In this document: positions 27,034-35,439 of the stretch, in pieces
Numbering within the stretch: position 1 is the first letter of the stretch
Layout: each line of letters starts with the position of its first letter
NCBI RefSeq assembly: GCF_004344915.1
Contig: NZ_SKFG01000009.1
Location: 1 to 64,000 of the forward strand
From: Paenibacillus albiflavus
GTDB lineage: Bacteria; Bacillota; Bacilli; Paenibacillales; NBRC-103111
Length of the DNA stretch: 64,000 bases
Reading direction: 5' to 3'
The notes under the pieces: generated by a model
Databases searched by the model: none
What the model was told of the DNA's origin: nothing
The model's input: only the letters and a program-made list of their open reading frames with translations
Translations under genes and position numbers: made by a program

Positions 27034-28050
27034 TTACTGACGCCAATTCCAAATCTCGATATTGCCTAATTGAAAATCAAATAGATCTGATCCTTCCTTT
27101 AGCTTTTCCAGTTCACGAATCGGTCCAGTCACTACAGCTCCGTATATCTTCACACCATGTGTTTTAAGATATTGCAATCTAAGCTTGTCTAATTCTTGTT
27201 CATCATAACTCCCATGATTAATTAACCATTCTAAATCAATCAGCGTCTGGGCGGCAGAATCCTGAATAGCTTGTGGATCATTCATTTGTTCAAGTCTGTT
27301 TAATCCTTGTTCGGTGTACTTGTTCGCAGGTCGTAATGTAAGGGTGTTCGTGCTTATGGAAGAGCCAGAGGAAGAAACGGATAGTCCATCTTTAATATCT
27401 TTAAGCTCTCCCGAATAAATGGGCATAGATAGCAAATGAATATCATATTTTCGAAGACGCGCTTGGAATACTTCTGGTTCAATCCCTTTCGTTAAGGAAA
27501 AAGCCATCGTAGCTACATGCCCATCCTCAATTGACTTGATTTGATCCCAGACGTTCTGGGAGTCACTTGGCATAACAGGCGTGCTGTCAGATCCATACAT
27601 CAGATTGTAGGGCAGTGAATATTTGAATTGATTATTATTGCGTATGTATTTCGTATCGAGATGAATGGAGACTTCATATTTGCCAAGCAGGTTCTTCGTT
27701 ACCGTAGCTTCACCTGCAGCTACTTGCCAGCTGCCAACGTTTTCATAGATAGGGAAAGTTGCTTGTTGTGACAGCAATGCGGTTAGTTCAGTTTGCTGTT
27801 TGACAATGTTATCTACACGTATACCATTATGCAGCTCGATTAAGGTTGTACCGTATCGTGTAAATTCATTATTTCTTCCACTTTGTTCATTGTAGATACT
27901 TAACAGGATGTAGGAGGCACCATAGAGTATAAGTAGAAGGATAGCGATGACAACGACTCTTGAAAAACCGATGCGGATACGTCTATTGGAAGAGTGGATT
28001 TGTTTGCGACTTGTAGGGATTGGTTCAGAAATGGGATTTTCCGGGATCAT
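27034..28050 (-). CDS. Anti-sigma-factor-like membrane protein (Sigma_reg N/C type)
   Basis: 338 residues. A basic cytoplasmic N-terminus (1-31) is followed by one membrane helix (about 32-52) and a long extracytoplasmic part. The stretch VATMAFSLTKGIEPEVFQA and the end with YGAVVTGPIRELEKL and IEIWNW resemble the sigma-factor-regulator C-terminal domain found in ECF anti-sigma proteins of Bacilli. Usually such a gene follows an ECF sigma gene; none is present here. It precedes an ABC exporter on the same strand with a 35-nt gap, suggesting an operon. Assignment by recall of motifs, moderate certainty. Confidence 0.55.
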   Translation of the reverse strand: MIPENPISEPIPTSRKQIHSSNRRIRIGFSRVVVIAILLLILYGASYILLSIYNEQSGRNNEFTRYGTTLIELHNGIRVDNIVKQQTELTALLSQQATFPIYENVGSWQVAAGEATVTKNLLGKYEVSIHLDTKYIRNNNQFKYSLPYNLMYGSDSTPVMPSDSQNVWDQIKSIEDGHVATMAFSLTKGIEPEVFQARLRKYDIHLLSMPIYSGELKDIKDGLSVSSSGSSISTNTLTLRPANKYTEQGLNRLEQMNDPQAIQDSAAQTLIDLEWLINHGSYDEQELDKLRLQYLKTHGVKIYGAVVTGPIRELEKLKEGSDLFDFQLGNIEIWNWRQ

Positions 28051-28211
28051 GCATTCAGCTCCTTTCTAGTTACTATCAGTTTGACATGAAATTCGTATAA
28101 AAGCTACTAGATTAAGAAGTGTTTGTCAAATTTCTGCATACCTAAACGAGTTGAAACATGTTACAATAGAGGGATGCTTATTAGATGTACAGACAGGAGA
28201 TCAGATTGACA

Positions 28212-29177
28212 ATGACGACTAAGAAATTTTTTACACATCCGCTAGGCATTCTTGTTTCTGCATTACTGGCAACCTCCCTATGGGGAAGTGCAATTCCTTT
28301 GATTAAGCTGTCCTATGCAGAGCTTGCAATTGGTTCTAGTGAAATATACAAGCAGCTATTATTCGCTGGCTATCGTTTCTTCGGCGCAGGTATTCTTATT
28401 ATGCTGCTGATGCTAGTGATGGGTAAGAAGGTAAGCTATCAGAGAGGATCGTGGAAGGGCATATGCACGATCGCTTTGTTTCAAACCTTCCTGCAATATG
28501 TTGTTTTCTATATTGCGTTAAGCTTCTCAACAGGCATTCAGGGAGCGATTATCTCGGGGACTACCTCATTCTTTCAAATTGCGGTAGCCCATTTTATGTA
28601 TAAGAATGATCATTTTAGCGTCCGCAAAATGATAGGCTTAATTCTTGGATTTGGTGCTGTTATCGTTGTGAACTTAGGTAAAGGCGAATTTCAGCTTGAT
28701 TTTGGAATAGGGGCTTGGCTTCTGCTTGCAGCTGCATTCTTCGGCGCATTTGGCAACGTACTTTCCAAGAAAGTATCGCAGAAGATGGAGCTTATGTATA
28801 TGACTTCATATCAAATGATGCTAGGCGGAATAGGGTTAACTATTGTGGGAGCCTCGCATGCAGGCTTCACACCGTTTACTTTTTCGCTTAAGTCATTAGG
28901 TATGCTGCTGTTTCTGATGTTCGTGTCAGCAGCTGCATTCGTATTATGGAATAGCGTAATGAAATATAACATGGTCGGGAAAGTTTCCATGTATTTATTC
29001 TTGATTCCGGTATCGGGTGTCATTCTATCCTCGTTCATGCTGAACGAGCAGCTAAGTCTAATCGTTATCCTTGCTTTATTCCTGGTAGCAGCTGGTATTA
29101 TTATCGTTAATCGAGAAGGTGCTAGCAAAGCAGTGAAGAAGCAAATAGGAGTTAAGGATGAAATAGTAACCGAATAA
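28212..29177 (+). CDS. EamA/DMT family transporter
   Basis: About 321 residues, ten membrane helices in two EamA repeats (ALLATSLWGSAIPLIKLSY in the first, SAAAFVLWNSVMKYNMVGK in the second). Family members export or import small metabolites, often amino acids or drugs; the substrate is not predictable. Start choice: ATG at 28185 is upstream of AGGAGA (28195-28200), so that site serves either TTG 28206 or ATG 28212; the latter begins MTTKKFF and is preferred. Monocistronic with its own terminator. Confidence 0.85.
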   Translation: MTTKKFFTHPLGILVSALLATSLWGSAIPLIKLSYAELAIGSSEIYKQLLFAGYRFFGAGILIMLLMLVMGKKVSYQRGSWKGICTIALFQTFLQYVVFYIALSFSTGIQGAIISGTTSFFQIAVAHFMYKNDHFSVRKMIGLILGFGAVIVVNLGKGEFQLDFGIGAWLLLAAAFFGAFGNVLSKKVSQKMELMYMTSYQMMLGGIGLTIVGASHAGFTPFTFSLKSLGMLLFLMFVSAAAFVLWNSVMKYNMVGKVSMYLFLIPVSGVILSSFMLNEQLSLIVILALFLVAAGIIIVNREGASKAVKKQIGVKDEIVTE

Positions 29178-29190
29178 AGCCGAAATAGGA

Positions 29191-29236
29191 AAGAGCAGTC
29201 TGATGTGTAGATCAAACTACGCATCAGACTGCTCTT
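29191..29236 (+). terminator. Bidirectional terminator between the EamA and murQ genes
   Basis: AAGAGCAGTCTGATG (29191-29205) pairs with CATCAGACTGCTCTT (29222-29236); an inner GTAG/CTAC pair extends it. Confidence 0.9.
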
Positions 29237-29248
29237 ATTCGTATTATA

Positions 29249-30172
29249 CTAGATGAGCTGCTCGGATAAGCTGTTTGCTTGAATGGCTTCTCGAACGAAA
29301 CCACCTGTTTGGTTAAGACGCAACTGGGCATCTTCGAAAGAGATATCTGCAAGAATCATGACGATGGCAGATTTGATATGGCCATTGCTTTGTGCATAGA
29401 CGCGATCGACAACTTCTCTACTTGCGCCAGTCGCTAGCGTTATGAGTCGTTTGCCTCGTTCAATGAGCTTGTAGTTGGATGCCTGAAGATCTACCATCAG
29501 ATTCTCGTAGACCTTGCCTGAACGAATCATCGCTGTAGTCGAAAGCATGTTAAGGATCATTTTGACCGCTGTTCCAGCTTTCATTCGTGTTGAGCCCAGG
29601 ACGACTTCTGGTCCCACAACGGCTTCAATCATGATGTCAGCGACTGCTTTCATTTGGGTGTCCTTGTTGTTGGATAGTCCAACAACCGTTGCACCTAGCT
29701 CCTTGGCGCGTTCCATCACACCTAGCACATAAGGTGTACGACCGCTGGCTGCGATACCAACTACGACATCTTTGCTCGTGATAGCTGCTGTGTCAACGTC
29801 ACTGCTGCCTAACTCGCGACTATCCTCTGCACCTTCAACAGCGCGTAGAATAGCAGTTTTGCCGCCAGCAATAATTCCCTGAACTTGCTCTGGATCGGTA
29901 CCGTAGGTTGGTGGGCATTCGGAAGCATCCAGAATTCCAAGTCTGCCGCTTGTGCCTGCACCATAATAGAATAATCTGCCGCCATCCTTAAAGCTTTGAA
30001 TAATTGCATCTGTTGCTAATGCAATATCAGGGAGACATTCAGCAATTACACCTGGAATGATGCTATCTTCTTCATTGATTAATTTAAGTACATCAATCGT
30101 TGATAATTCATCTATGTGTTGTGTGTTTTCATTTCTTTGTTCCGTTACTAGCTTACTAATCGTTAAATCCAT
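29249..30172 (-). CDS. murQ: N-acetylmuramic acid 6-phosphate etherase MurQ
   Basis: 307 residues. The diagnostic MurQ block is present: YGAGTSGRLGILDASECPPTYG, then IAGGKTAILRAVEGAEDS, VVGIAASGRTPYVLG and GSTRMKAGTA. Family reaction: cleaves the D-lactyl ether of MurNAc-6-phosphate to GlcNAc-6-phosphate and lactate in the cytoplasm, the key step of cell-wall sugar recycling. Preceded on the same strand by a BadF-type kinase that could supply MurNAc-6-P. AAGGAGG upstream of the ATG. Confidence 0.95.
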   Translation of the reverse strand: MDLTISKLVTEQRNENTQHIDELSTIDVLKLINEEDSIIPGVIAECLPDIALATDAIIQSFKDGGRLFYYGAGTSGRLGILDASECPPTYGTDPEQVQGIIAGGKTAILRAVEGAEDSRELGSSDVDTAAITSKDVVVGIAASGRTPYVLGVMERAKELGATVVGLSNNKDTQMKAVADIMIEAVVGPEVVLGSTRMKAGTAVKMILNMLSTTAMIRSGKVYENLMVDLQASNYKLIERGKRLITLATGASREVVDRVYAQSNGHIKSAIVMILADISFEDAQLRLNQTGGFVREAIQANSLSEQLI

Positions 30173-30208
30173 TTGAGAATGGAGCCTCCTTGCTGAAGTT
30201 GATCAACA

Positions 30209-31141
30209 TTATCGTTGTATGTAAGAGCTAATAATCATAGCAGCCCCGTGAGCAGGCTTACGCTGTGACACAATAATGTTCGATGTTGTCCGTTCTGAAG
30301 CAATGCGGTTTGAATAAGTATCGAGGAACAGCTTCGAATACTTGAAAATCGAGCCTGTAACAGCTATTGGAGCAGAATCAAGCCAAGGATGCTGCTTACC
30401 AAGAGCTAGCGTAAGATTCGCCATATCCTCTGCGGCATTCGTTATAATGCGGCAGGCTTCTGCATCGCCAGCTGCAGAAGCTTCAATGCATAGTCTGGCG
30501 TGTTCTGCGATATGCTGCTTTTTGATATGATCCTGGTAAATATAAGTGCGCAAATCCGTCGGCGACTCAAAATGATGCATTTCCAGAACCTTTTGCGTTA
30601 ATAGAGTAGGGGGCTTCACTTGGTCATAGCTTTGCATAACAGCTTGAAGCGTTTGTAAGCCAATTTCATATCCGCTGCCCTTGTCACCAAGAATATGTCC
30701 CCAGCCACCAGCGCGATACCGCCCGCCATCTGGTGTTAAACCTAGCGAAATCGAGCCAGTTCCAGCGATAGCAATAATGCCTGTTTCTTGTCCTAGGCCA
30801 GCCATCAGAGCAATTTCTGCATCATTACGGATCAATACAGGAATCTCCATGTCAATCGACTTGAGAAATTGTTTTATTGCATCAGCCATTCTTTGCATTT
30901 CTTGTTCATTGGCGACTCCTGCCAGGCCCATACATAAACCTAAGCATAACTGAGGTTGAAGTTCTGTTTCTGTAAAAACACGCTTAATCAGAGAAGTTAG
31001 ATTCGTTACCGCAACCTCGAAAGTAATAGCCTTCGGATTGCTAGCTCCGCCTTCTATATTCATAACGATATTGCCTTGAAGATCAATCGCTATGACTTCG
31101 GTTTTGGTCCCACCACCGTCAAAACCAAGTACAAATTCCAT
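30209..31141 (-). CDS. BadF-family amino-sugar kinase (MurNAc/GlcNAc kinase, MurK-like)
   Basis: 310 residues, ASKHA fold: GFDGGGTKTEV at residues 6-16, IAGTGSISLGL, and GGWGHILGDKGSGYEIG. The upstream ATG at 31162 has no ribosome-binding site; AGGTGA lies just before the ATG at 31141, which gives MEFVLGFDGGG, the usual family start. Co-transcribed with murQ (36-nt gap), so the likely role is ATP-dependent 6-phosphorylation of MurNAc, and perhaps GlcNAc, taken up by the divergent ABC importer. This replaces the PTS MurP route used in B. subtilis. Confidence 0.85.
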   Translation of the reverse strand: MEFVLGFDGGGTKTEVIAIDLQGNIVMNIEGGASNPKAITFEVAVTNLTSLIKRVFTETELQPQLCLGLCMGLAGVANEQEMQRMADAIKQFLKSIDMEIPVLIRNDAEIALMAGLGQETGIIAIAGTGSISLGLTPDGGRYRAGGWGHILGDKGSGYEIGLQTLQAVMQSYDQVKPPTLLTQKVLEMHHFESPTDLRTYIYQDHIKKQHIAEHARLCIEASAAGDAEACRIITNAAEDMANLTLALGKQHPWLDSAPIAVTGSIFKYSKLFLDTYSNRIASERTTSNIIVSQRKPAHGAAMIISSYIQR

Positions 31142-31243
31142 CCCATTCACCTGCTTCTTCATCAGTATTAATAGTTAAGTAATTGAAGTATAGGAAAGTC
31201 ATCTTTAATTATAAAACAAAAAACTAAAAATTTCATTATAAAA

Positions 31244-31258
31244 TGAAATATTATTTCA
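31244..31258. promoter_or_regulatory. Perfect 7-1-7 palindrome, candidate RpiR operator (distal copy)
   Basis: TGAAATATTATTTCA is a perfect palindrome around one central base. It lies in the divergent region between the murK-like gene and the binding-protein gene, nearer murK. A near-copy occurs 77 bp away inside the importer promoter. Confidence 0.6.
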
Positions 31259-31312
31259 GCAAAATATTCTTGATCCAAATTTGTATATATAATCTAAATT
31301 TTCAAAATATTC

Positions 31313-31341
31313 TTGACTTATGAGATAATATTTCATAAGCT
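31313..31341 (+). promoter_or_regulatory. Promoter of the ABC importer operon
   Basis: TTGACT (31313-31318), 17-bp spacer, TAAGCT (31336-31341), a weak -10. The spacer contains the second palindrome, and a cre lies just downstream, so the promoter looks doubly repressible. Confidence 0.5.
31321..31335. promoter_or_regulatory. 7-1-7 palindrome, candidate RpiR operator (proximal copy)
   Basis: TGAGATAATATTTCA matches the distal palindrome with one arm mismatch and a changed centre. It occupies the spacer between -35 and -10 of the importer promoter, an ideal repressor position. Confidence 0.6.
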
Positions 31342-31344
31342 AAT

Positions 31345-31358
31345 TGAGAACGCTTTCA
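31345..31358. promoter_or_regulatory. cre site (CcpA)
   Basis: TGAGAACGCTTTCA fits TGWNANCGNTNWCA at every position. Just downstream of the predicted -10 of the importer promoter, so CcpA binding would repress. Confidence 0.8.
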
Positions 31359-31407
31359 ATGCATACTAAATATGGGCTTATTCCATCAGAACAGAGGGGG
31401 AAAATGA

Positions 31408-32706
31408 ATGAAAAAGAAAAAATTAGTTACAATGGCTGTAGCGCTCTCTTCACTCGTACTTGCTTCTGCCTGTAGCAGTAATCCATCAAATGTTGACACA
31501 CAAGGCACTCCAGCTCCAGCAGAAACAGCTACTGGCGAAGCAGTTAAGCTAGTTATGTATAGCTGGAAAGCTGAAGACAAAGCAGCTTATGAGAAAATTA
31601 TCGCAGAATATCAGAAAGAGCATTCAAATGTAACGATTGAGTTCAAACCATACAAATCAACGGAGTATAACACAATTCTTAAGAACTCACTTACAGCTGG
31701 TTCAGGGATCGATATTTTACAGTTACGTCCTTATGATGGAGCAAGAGCTTTAGCCGATAGCAATTTGCTAACACCGCTTGATGATTTGGAGGGCTTAAGC
31801 AATATAACCCCTGAGCATCTAGCAGCTGCGAAGGGCAGCGACGGTAAAGTTTATGGCGTTCCAATTATGCTGAATAATGCAATTATTTTCTACAATAAGA
31901 ATTTGCTAGCTGATAATGGGCTTGAAGTTCCACAAACTTGGGACGAGCTAGTTAAAGTATCAGAAGCACTAAAAGCTAAGAATATTACACCGATTGCTCA
32001 ATCGGGTAAAGCATCTTACTTACTATCTATGACACATTCCGTTATCGCTCCATCTCAGTATGGTAACAACGCATTTGTTAATGCTGTACTTAAGGGCGAT
32101 ACAAACTTTAAGGATGCTAAATTCATAGATTCGATCCAGAAATTTAAAGATCTATCTGCATTTTTCCCGAAAGATTACATCGCAATTGAAGATGCAGATG
32201 CACAAGCAATGTTCATTACTCAGAAAGCAGCTATGTACATTAACGGCAGCCACCGTATTGAAACATTCGAGAAAGCTAAATTGCCATTCGAGCTGGACTT
32301 CATTCCTGGTTTAGCTGCTCAGAAGGGCGAGGACCCTTCAATCGTATCTTGGGTTGACGGATCTTATGCAATTGCCAAAAGCAGTAAGCATCAAGCAGAA
32401 GCAAAGAAATTCTTGGAGTTCATTGCATCACCTAAATTTGGTCAAATGTATAGCGATGAGCTAAACCGTGTAAGCCCGATTAAAGGTGTAACACCTAATC
32501 ATCCACTTCTGAAAAGAATGACTGAATTAACTGCGAAGAACACAACTCCCTACTTTATGTTGACTCATTTTGGTTCTGGTAATCCGACGACAAAAACAAC
32601 TTTCGAGGATTCATTGCAAGGTATGCTATTAGGCAAGCTAACTCCTGAGGAAGTAGCAAGTACAACACAAGATTCAGCAGATAAATGGTTTAAACCCAAA
32701 AAATAA
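31408..32706 (+). CDS. Extracellular sugar-binding lipoprotein of the MurNAc-linked ABC importer
   Basis: 432 residues. Basic N-terminus MKKKK, lipobox LASAC with Cys22, then a family-1 solute-binding fold (VKLVMYSWKAEDKAAYEKII; GIDILQLRPYDGARAL; KAAMYINGSHRIE). Should capture a sugar outside the membrane for the two permeases downstream. The genetic link to murQ and a BadF kinase points to MurNAc, GlcNAc-MurNAc or a related amino sugar; that is inference. ATG with AGAGGGGG upstream. Confidence 0.88.
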   Translation: MKKKKLVTMAVALSSLVLASACSSNPSNVDTQGTPAPAETATGEAVKLVMYSWKAEDKAAYEKIIAEYQKEHSNVTIEFKPYKSTEYNTILKNSLTAGSGIDILQLRPYDGARALADSNLLTPLDDLEGLSNITPEHLAAAKGSDGKVYGVPIMLNNAIIFYNKNLLADNGLEVPQTWDELVKVSEALKAKNITPIAQSGKASYLLSMTHSVIAPSQYGNNAFVNAVLKGDTNFKDAKFIDSIQKFKDLSAFFPKDYIAIEDADAQAMFITQKAAMYINGSHRIETFEKAKLPFELDFIPGLAAQKGEDPSIVSWVDGSYAIAKSSKHQAEAKKFLEFIASPKFGQMYSDELNRVSPIKGVTPNHPLLKRMTELTAKNTTPYFMLTHFGSGNPTTKTTFEDSLQGMLLGKLTPEEVASTTQDSADKWFKPKK

Positions 32707-32728
32707 ATTTTCACTCATATGACTTAAC

Positions 32729-32779
32729 AGGAGAACAATATACAGTCGGGTCTTTCCACTGACCGTATATTGTTCTCCT
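32729..32779 (+). repeat. Long hairpin between the binding-protein and permease genes
   Basis: AGGAGAACAATATAC (32729-32743) pairs perfectly with GTATATTGTTCTCCT (32765-32779). No strong T run follows. Such intercistronic stems protect the upstream mRNA and reduce downstream expression, fitting the usual excess of binding protein over permease. Confidence 0.8.
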
Positions 32780-32819
32780 TAAATAAGAATGATGAATGAA
32801 TCAGTAAGGGGATGATTGT

Positions 32820-33785
32820 ATGCCAGATATTCAGAAAACAGCCGCATTACCTATGCCCCCACCGAAAATGGTGAAGAAGAATAAGGGGAGTAAAAGGCAT
32901 CTGGTACATTTCTTTATTTTACCAGCATTGATATTCTATGTAGGCTTTTTGATTTATCCGATTTTATCTGCATTCTTGAATAGCTTTTATAGTTGGAATG
33001 GTCTTACACGTGGTGAATTTGCGGGATTTAATAACTTTATCCGGTTATTTACTGAAAAGCCATTCAATGATTTTTTTGTAGGTGCGATTAAGCACAACGT
33101 CATTTATTTTGTCGTCACTATTTTCAGTAAGCTTGTGATTGCATTCCTACTCGCTATTTTAATCAATAGCAAGATAAGAGGTAAGCAATTTTTCAAAACT
33201 GTAATTTTTATTCCTAAGCTCTTATCCGTAATCGTTGTTGGTTATTTATTCAGTTTGATATTAAATCCTACATATGGATCACTTAATACATTCTTAGATA
33301 TGATCGGGCTTGAGAATCTAGCTAGACCTTGGCTTGGTGATATGGATCTCGCTTTATATGTAGTAACACTTGTAGGAAGCTGGCATGGGATCGGATTTGC
33401 AATGCTGATTTTCTTAGTAGGCTTGCAGACTATTCCAGGCGAGTTATACGAGGCGGCAAGAATTGATGGCGCATCTGGAATTCGGATGCTATTCAAAATT
33501 ACGATTCCGCTTTCGATGCCATCCATTATGATTATGACCATACTCACGTTTATCTGGTCTTTTGAAACCTTTGATCTTATTTATGCCATGCAAGGATCTC
33601 AGGCTGGTCCGTATTTCTCAACTGATGTGCTTGTCACCTATTTCTATCGTCTTGCTTTCGGTAGTGTAGAAGGTGGGGATTCAATTGGGCTTGGTTCAGC
33701 GTTAGCGGTCGTTATTTTTATGATCGTCGCTGTTGCATCAGCTATCCAAATGATATTCTTCCAACGTAAGCAGATTGACAATTAA
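32820..33785 (+). CDS. Carbohydrate ABC permease (MalF/UgpA type)
   Basis: 321 residues: a Lys/Pro-rich cytoplasmic N-terminus of about 35 residues, then six helices, with EAA loop LYEAARIDGASGIRMLFKI. Pairs with the next gene (20-nt gap). Inner-membrane channel of the amino-sugar importer; needs an ATPase encoded elsewhere. Confidence 0.9.
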   Translation: MPDIQKTAALPMPPPKMVKKNKGSKRHLVHFFILPALIFYVGFLIYPILSAFLNSFYSWNGLTRGEFAGFNNFIRLFTEKPFNDFFVGAIKHNVIYFVVTIFSKLVIAFLLAILINSKIRGKQFFKTVIFIPKLLSVIVVGYLFSLILNPTYGSLNTFLDMIGLENLARPWLGDMDLALYVVTLVGSWHGIGFAMLIFLVGLQTIPGELYEAARIDGASGIRMLFKITIPLSMPSIMIMTILTFIWSFETFDLIYAMQGSQAGPYFSTDVLVTYFYRLAFGSVEGGDSIGLGSALAVVIFMIVAVASAIQMIFFQRKQIDN

Positions 33786-33805
33786 GTCAGGAGGATTAGC
33801 TTATT

Positions 33806-34627
33806 ATGAAACAAATCCAAACAACACTTCGTTATGCGATTCTGATAGTTGCATCTTTCATCTCGCTTTATCCGCTCTTCTTGATGATTAGTTCATCATT
33901 TAAGACAAAAATAGAGATAATGACGCATCCACTTGCATTACCTGAATCGATATCCTTGAATAATTATATAGAAGTGTGGCAAAAGGTTAAGTTTTCCTCT
34001 TATTTGCTTAACAGTGTATTAGTTAGTACTCTTTCGGTGGTTTGTATTCTCATTGTTTCTTCTTTAGCGGCATTCTATCTTACCCGTTATAAGTTTAAGT
34101 GGAATGGATTTCTGCTTGTCTTCTTTATGTTTGGTTTGATGATTCCTATGAAGCTAGCGATTACACCGCTATACATGTTAATGCTTAAGCTGGGCTTGAT
34201 GGATACTCACCTGTCACTTATTATCCTCTATACAGCAGGCAATACTTCGCTTGCCTTGTTTATTTTCTATGGTTTCTTCCGTACGCTGCCTGCTGAGTTT
34301 GACCAAAGTGCGCGAATTGATGGCTGTAATGGATTCCAGGTCTATTATAAAATTATTCTACCTCTCATGCGTCCTTCGATTGCAACAGTTGGAATTGTAA
34401 CGCTAATCGGTGTATGGAACGATTTCTTCTATCCACTAATTTTCCTTAAAACGACTGAGCTTAATACAATTCCACTTGGTTTAATGTCTTTATTCGGTGA
34501 ATACGATACAGAATGGAATTTATTGTTCTGCGGGTTAACCATATCCTCATTGCCGATGCTTCTTGCATTCGCATTTGCATCCAAACAATTTATTGAAGGA
34601 CTTACAGCAGGAGGCGTTAAAGCATGA
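33806..34627 (+). CDS. Carbohydrate ABC permease (MalG type)
   Basis: 273 residues, six helices, EAA-type loop FDQSARIDGCNGFQVYYKI, and C-terminus FIEGLTAGGVKA as in MalG relatives. GGAGG 10 nt before the ATG. The stop overlaps the start of the HAD gene (ATGA), showing tight coupling of transport and the phosphatase-like enzyme. Confidence 0.9.
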   Translation: MKQIQTTLRYAILIVASFISLYPLFLMISSSFKTKIEIMTHPLALPESISLNNYIEVWQKVKFSSYLLNSVLVSTLSVVCILIVSSLAAFYLTRYKFKWNGFLLVFFMFGLMIPMKLAITPLYMLMLKLGLMDTHLSLIILYTAGNTSLALFIFYGFFRTLPAEFDQSARIDGCNGFQVYYKIILPLMRPSIATVGIVTLIGVWNDFFYPLIFLKTTELNTIPLGLMSLFGEYDTEWNLLFCGLTISSLPMLLAFAFASKQFIEGLTAGGVKA

Positions 34628-35412
34628 AACGTTGGATTAGCTTTGATCTTGATGGTACGTTAATGCAGAATCCGTTCCAGAAAGCAGTACTTCCACAAGT
34701 GCAGGCCATGATTCTGAACCATTCGGAAGCCAATTATGATGTTGTGAAATCCTTATTTCATAAGCATGTGTGCAGATTGCAAGCTGGTTTATTCGTTGAT
34801 GCATACGATTGGGATGATATTGTTCAGCATGAGATTATAGATAGGAAACTCGATCTTTCGATTAATGTCGAAGAACTTGTGATTCAGCATAGTAAGGCTC
34901 CCTATATTCGATTGCTGGATGAAACGATTGTCCCAGCTTTGGAACAACTGCGTGCTGATGGCTTCTCGTTAGCTGCAGTAACGAATGGCTTCTATAAATA
35001 TCAATATCCTGTATTAGAAAGTCTTGGAATTGCCCAATACTTTGATGAAGTGGTAACACCAGAGCGATGTGGATCAGGTAAGCCAGATATTCGTATGCTG
35101 ACATCCCTGCGAGATACAGGTGAGATTGTGGCACATGTGGGTGACCGATTCGAACACGATGTATATATGGCTAAGCATGCTGGAGCCAGAGCGGTATTTA
35201 TCGATCGCAGTTTGTCGATAGATCTACGCAAGCTGTCATGTCAGGAAAGAGTGAAAGAAGCTTCCTTCCAACAATTATGTGAACAGCGTTTACTGTCAGA
35301 GCTTGTGAATTTGGAATCCCCTCATGATCTGAAACTTTACTTTCCAGATTATGTAATTTGTGATTTACTAGAATTAGTCCACATTGTAAAGGAATTAACA
35401 ATTTCATCATAA
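34624..35412 (+). CDS. HAD-superfamily hydrolase
   Basis: 262 residues. Nucleophile motif SFDLDGTL at residues 6-13, motif II AVTNGF, motif III Lys region GSGKPD, and motif IV HVGDRFEHDV, so a complete phosphatase-type HAD with a helical cap. Cytoplasmic; substrate probably a sugar phosphate or related small phosphate. Overlaps the permease gene by 4 nt inside the amino-sugar operon, which is not usual for MurNAc loci; it might recycle phosphosugars or remove toxic excess. Function is inference. Confidence 0.85.
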   Translation: MKRWISFDLDGTLMQNPFQKAVLPQVQAMILNHSEANYDVVKSLFHKHVCRLQAGLFVDAYDWDDIVQHEIIDRKLDLSINVEELVIQHSKAPYIRLLDETIVPALEQLRADGFSLAAVTNGFYKYQYPVLESLGIAQYFDEVVTPERCGSGKPDIRMLTSLRDTGEIVAHVGDRFEHDVYMAKHAGARAVFIDRSLSIDLRKLSCQERVKEASFQQLCEQRLLSELVNLESPHDLKLYFPDYVICDLLELVHIVKELTISS

Positions 35413-35439
35413 AGCCATGAATAGGGATGAGGAGAGAAT

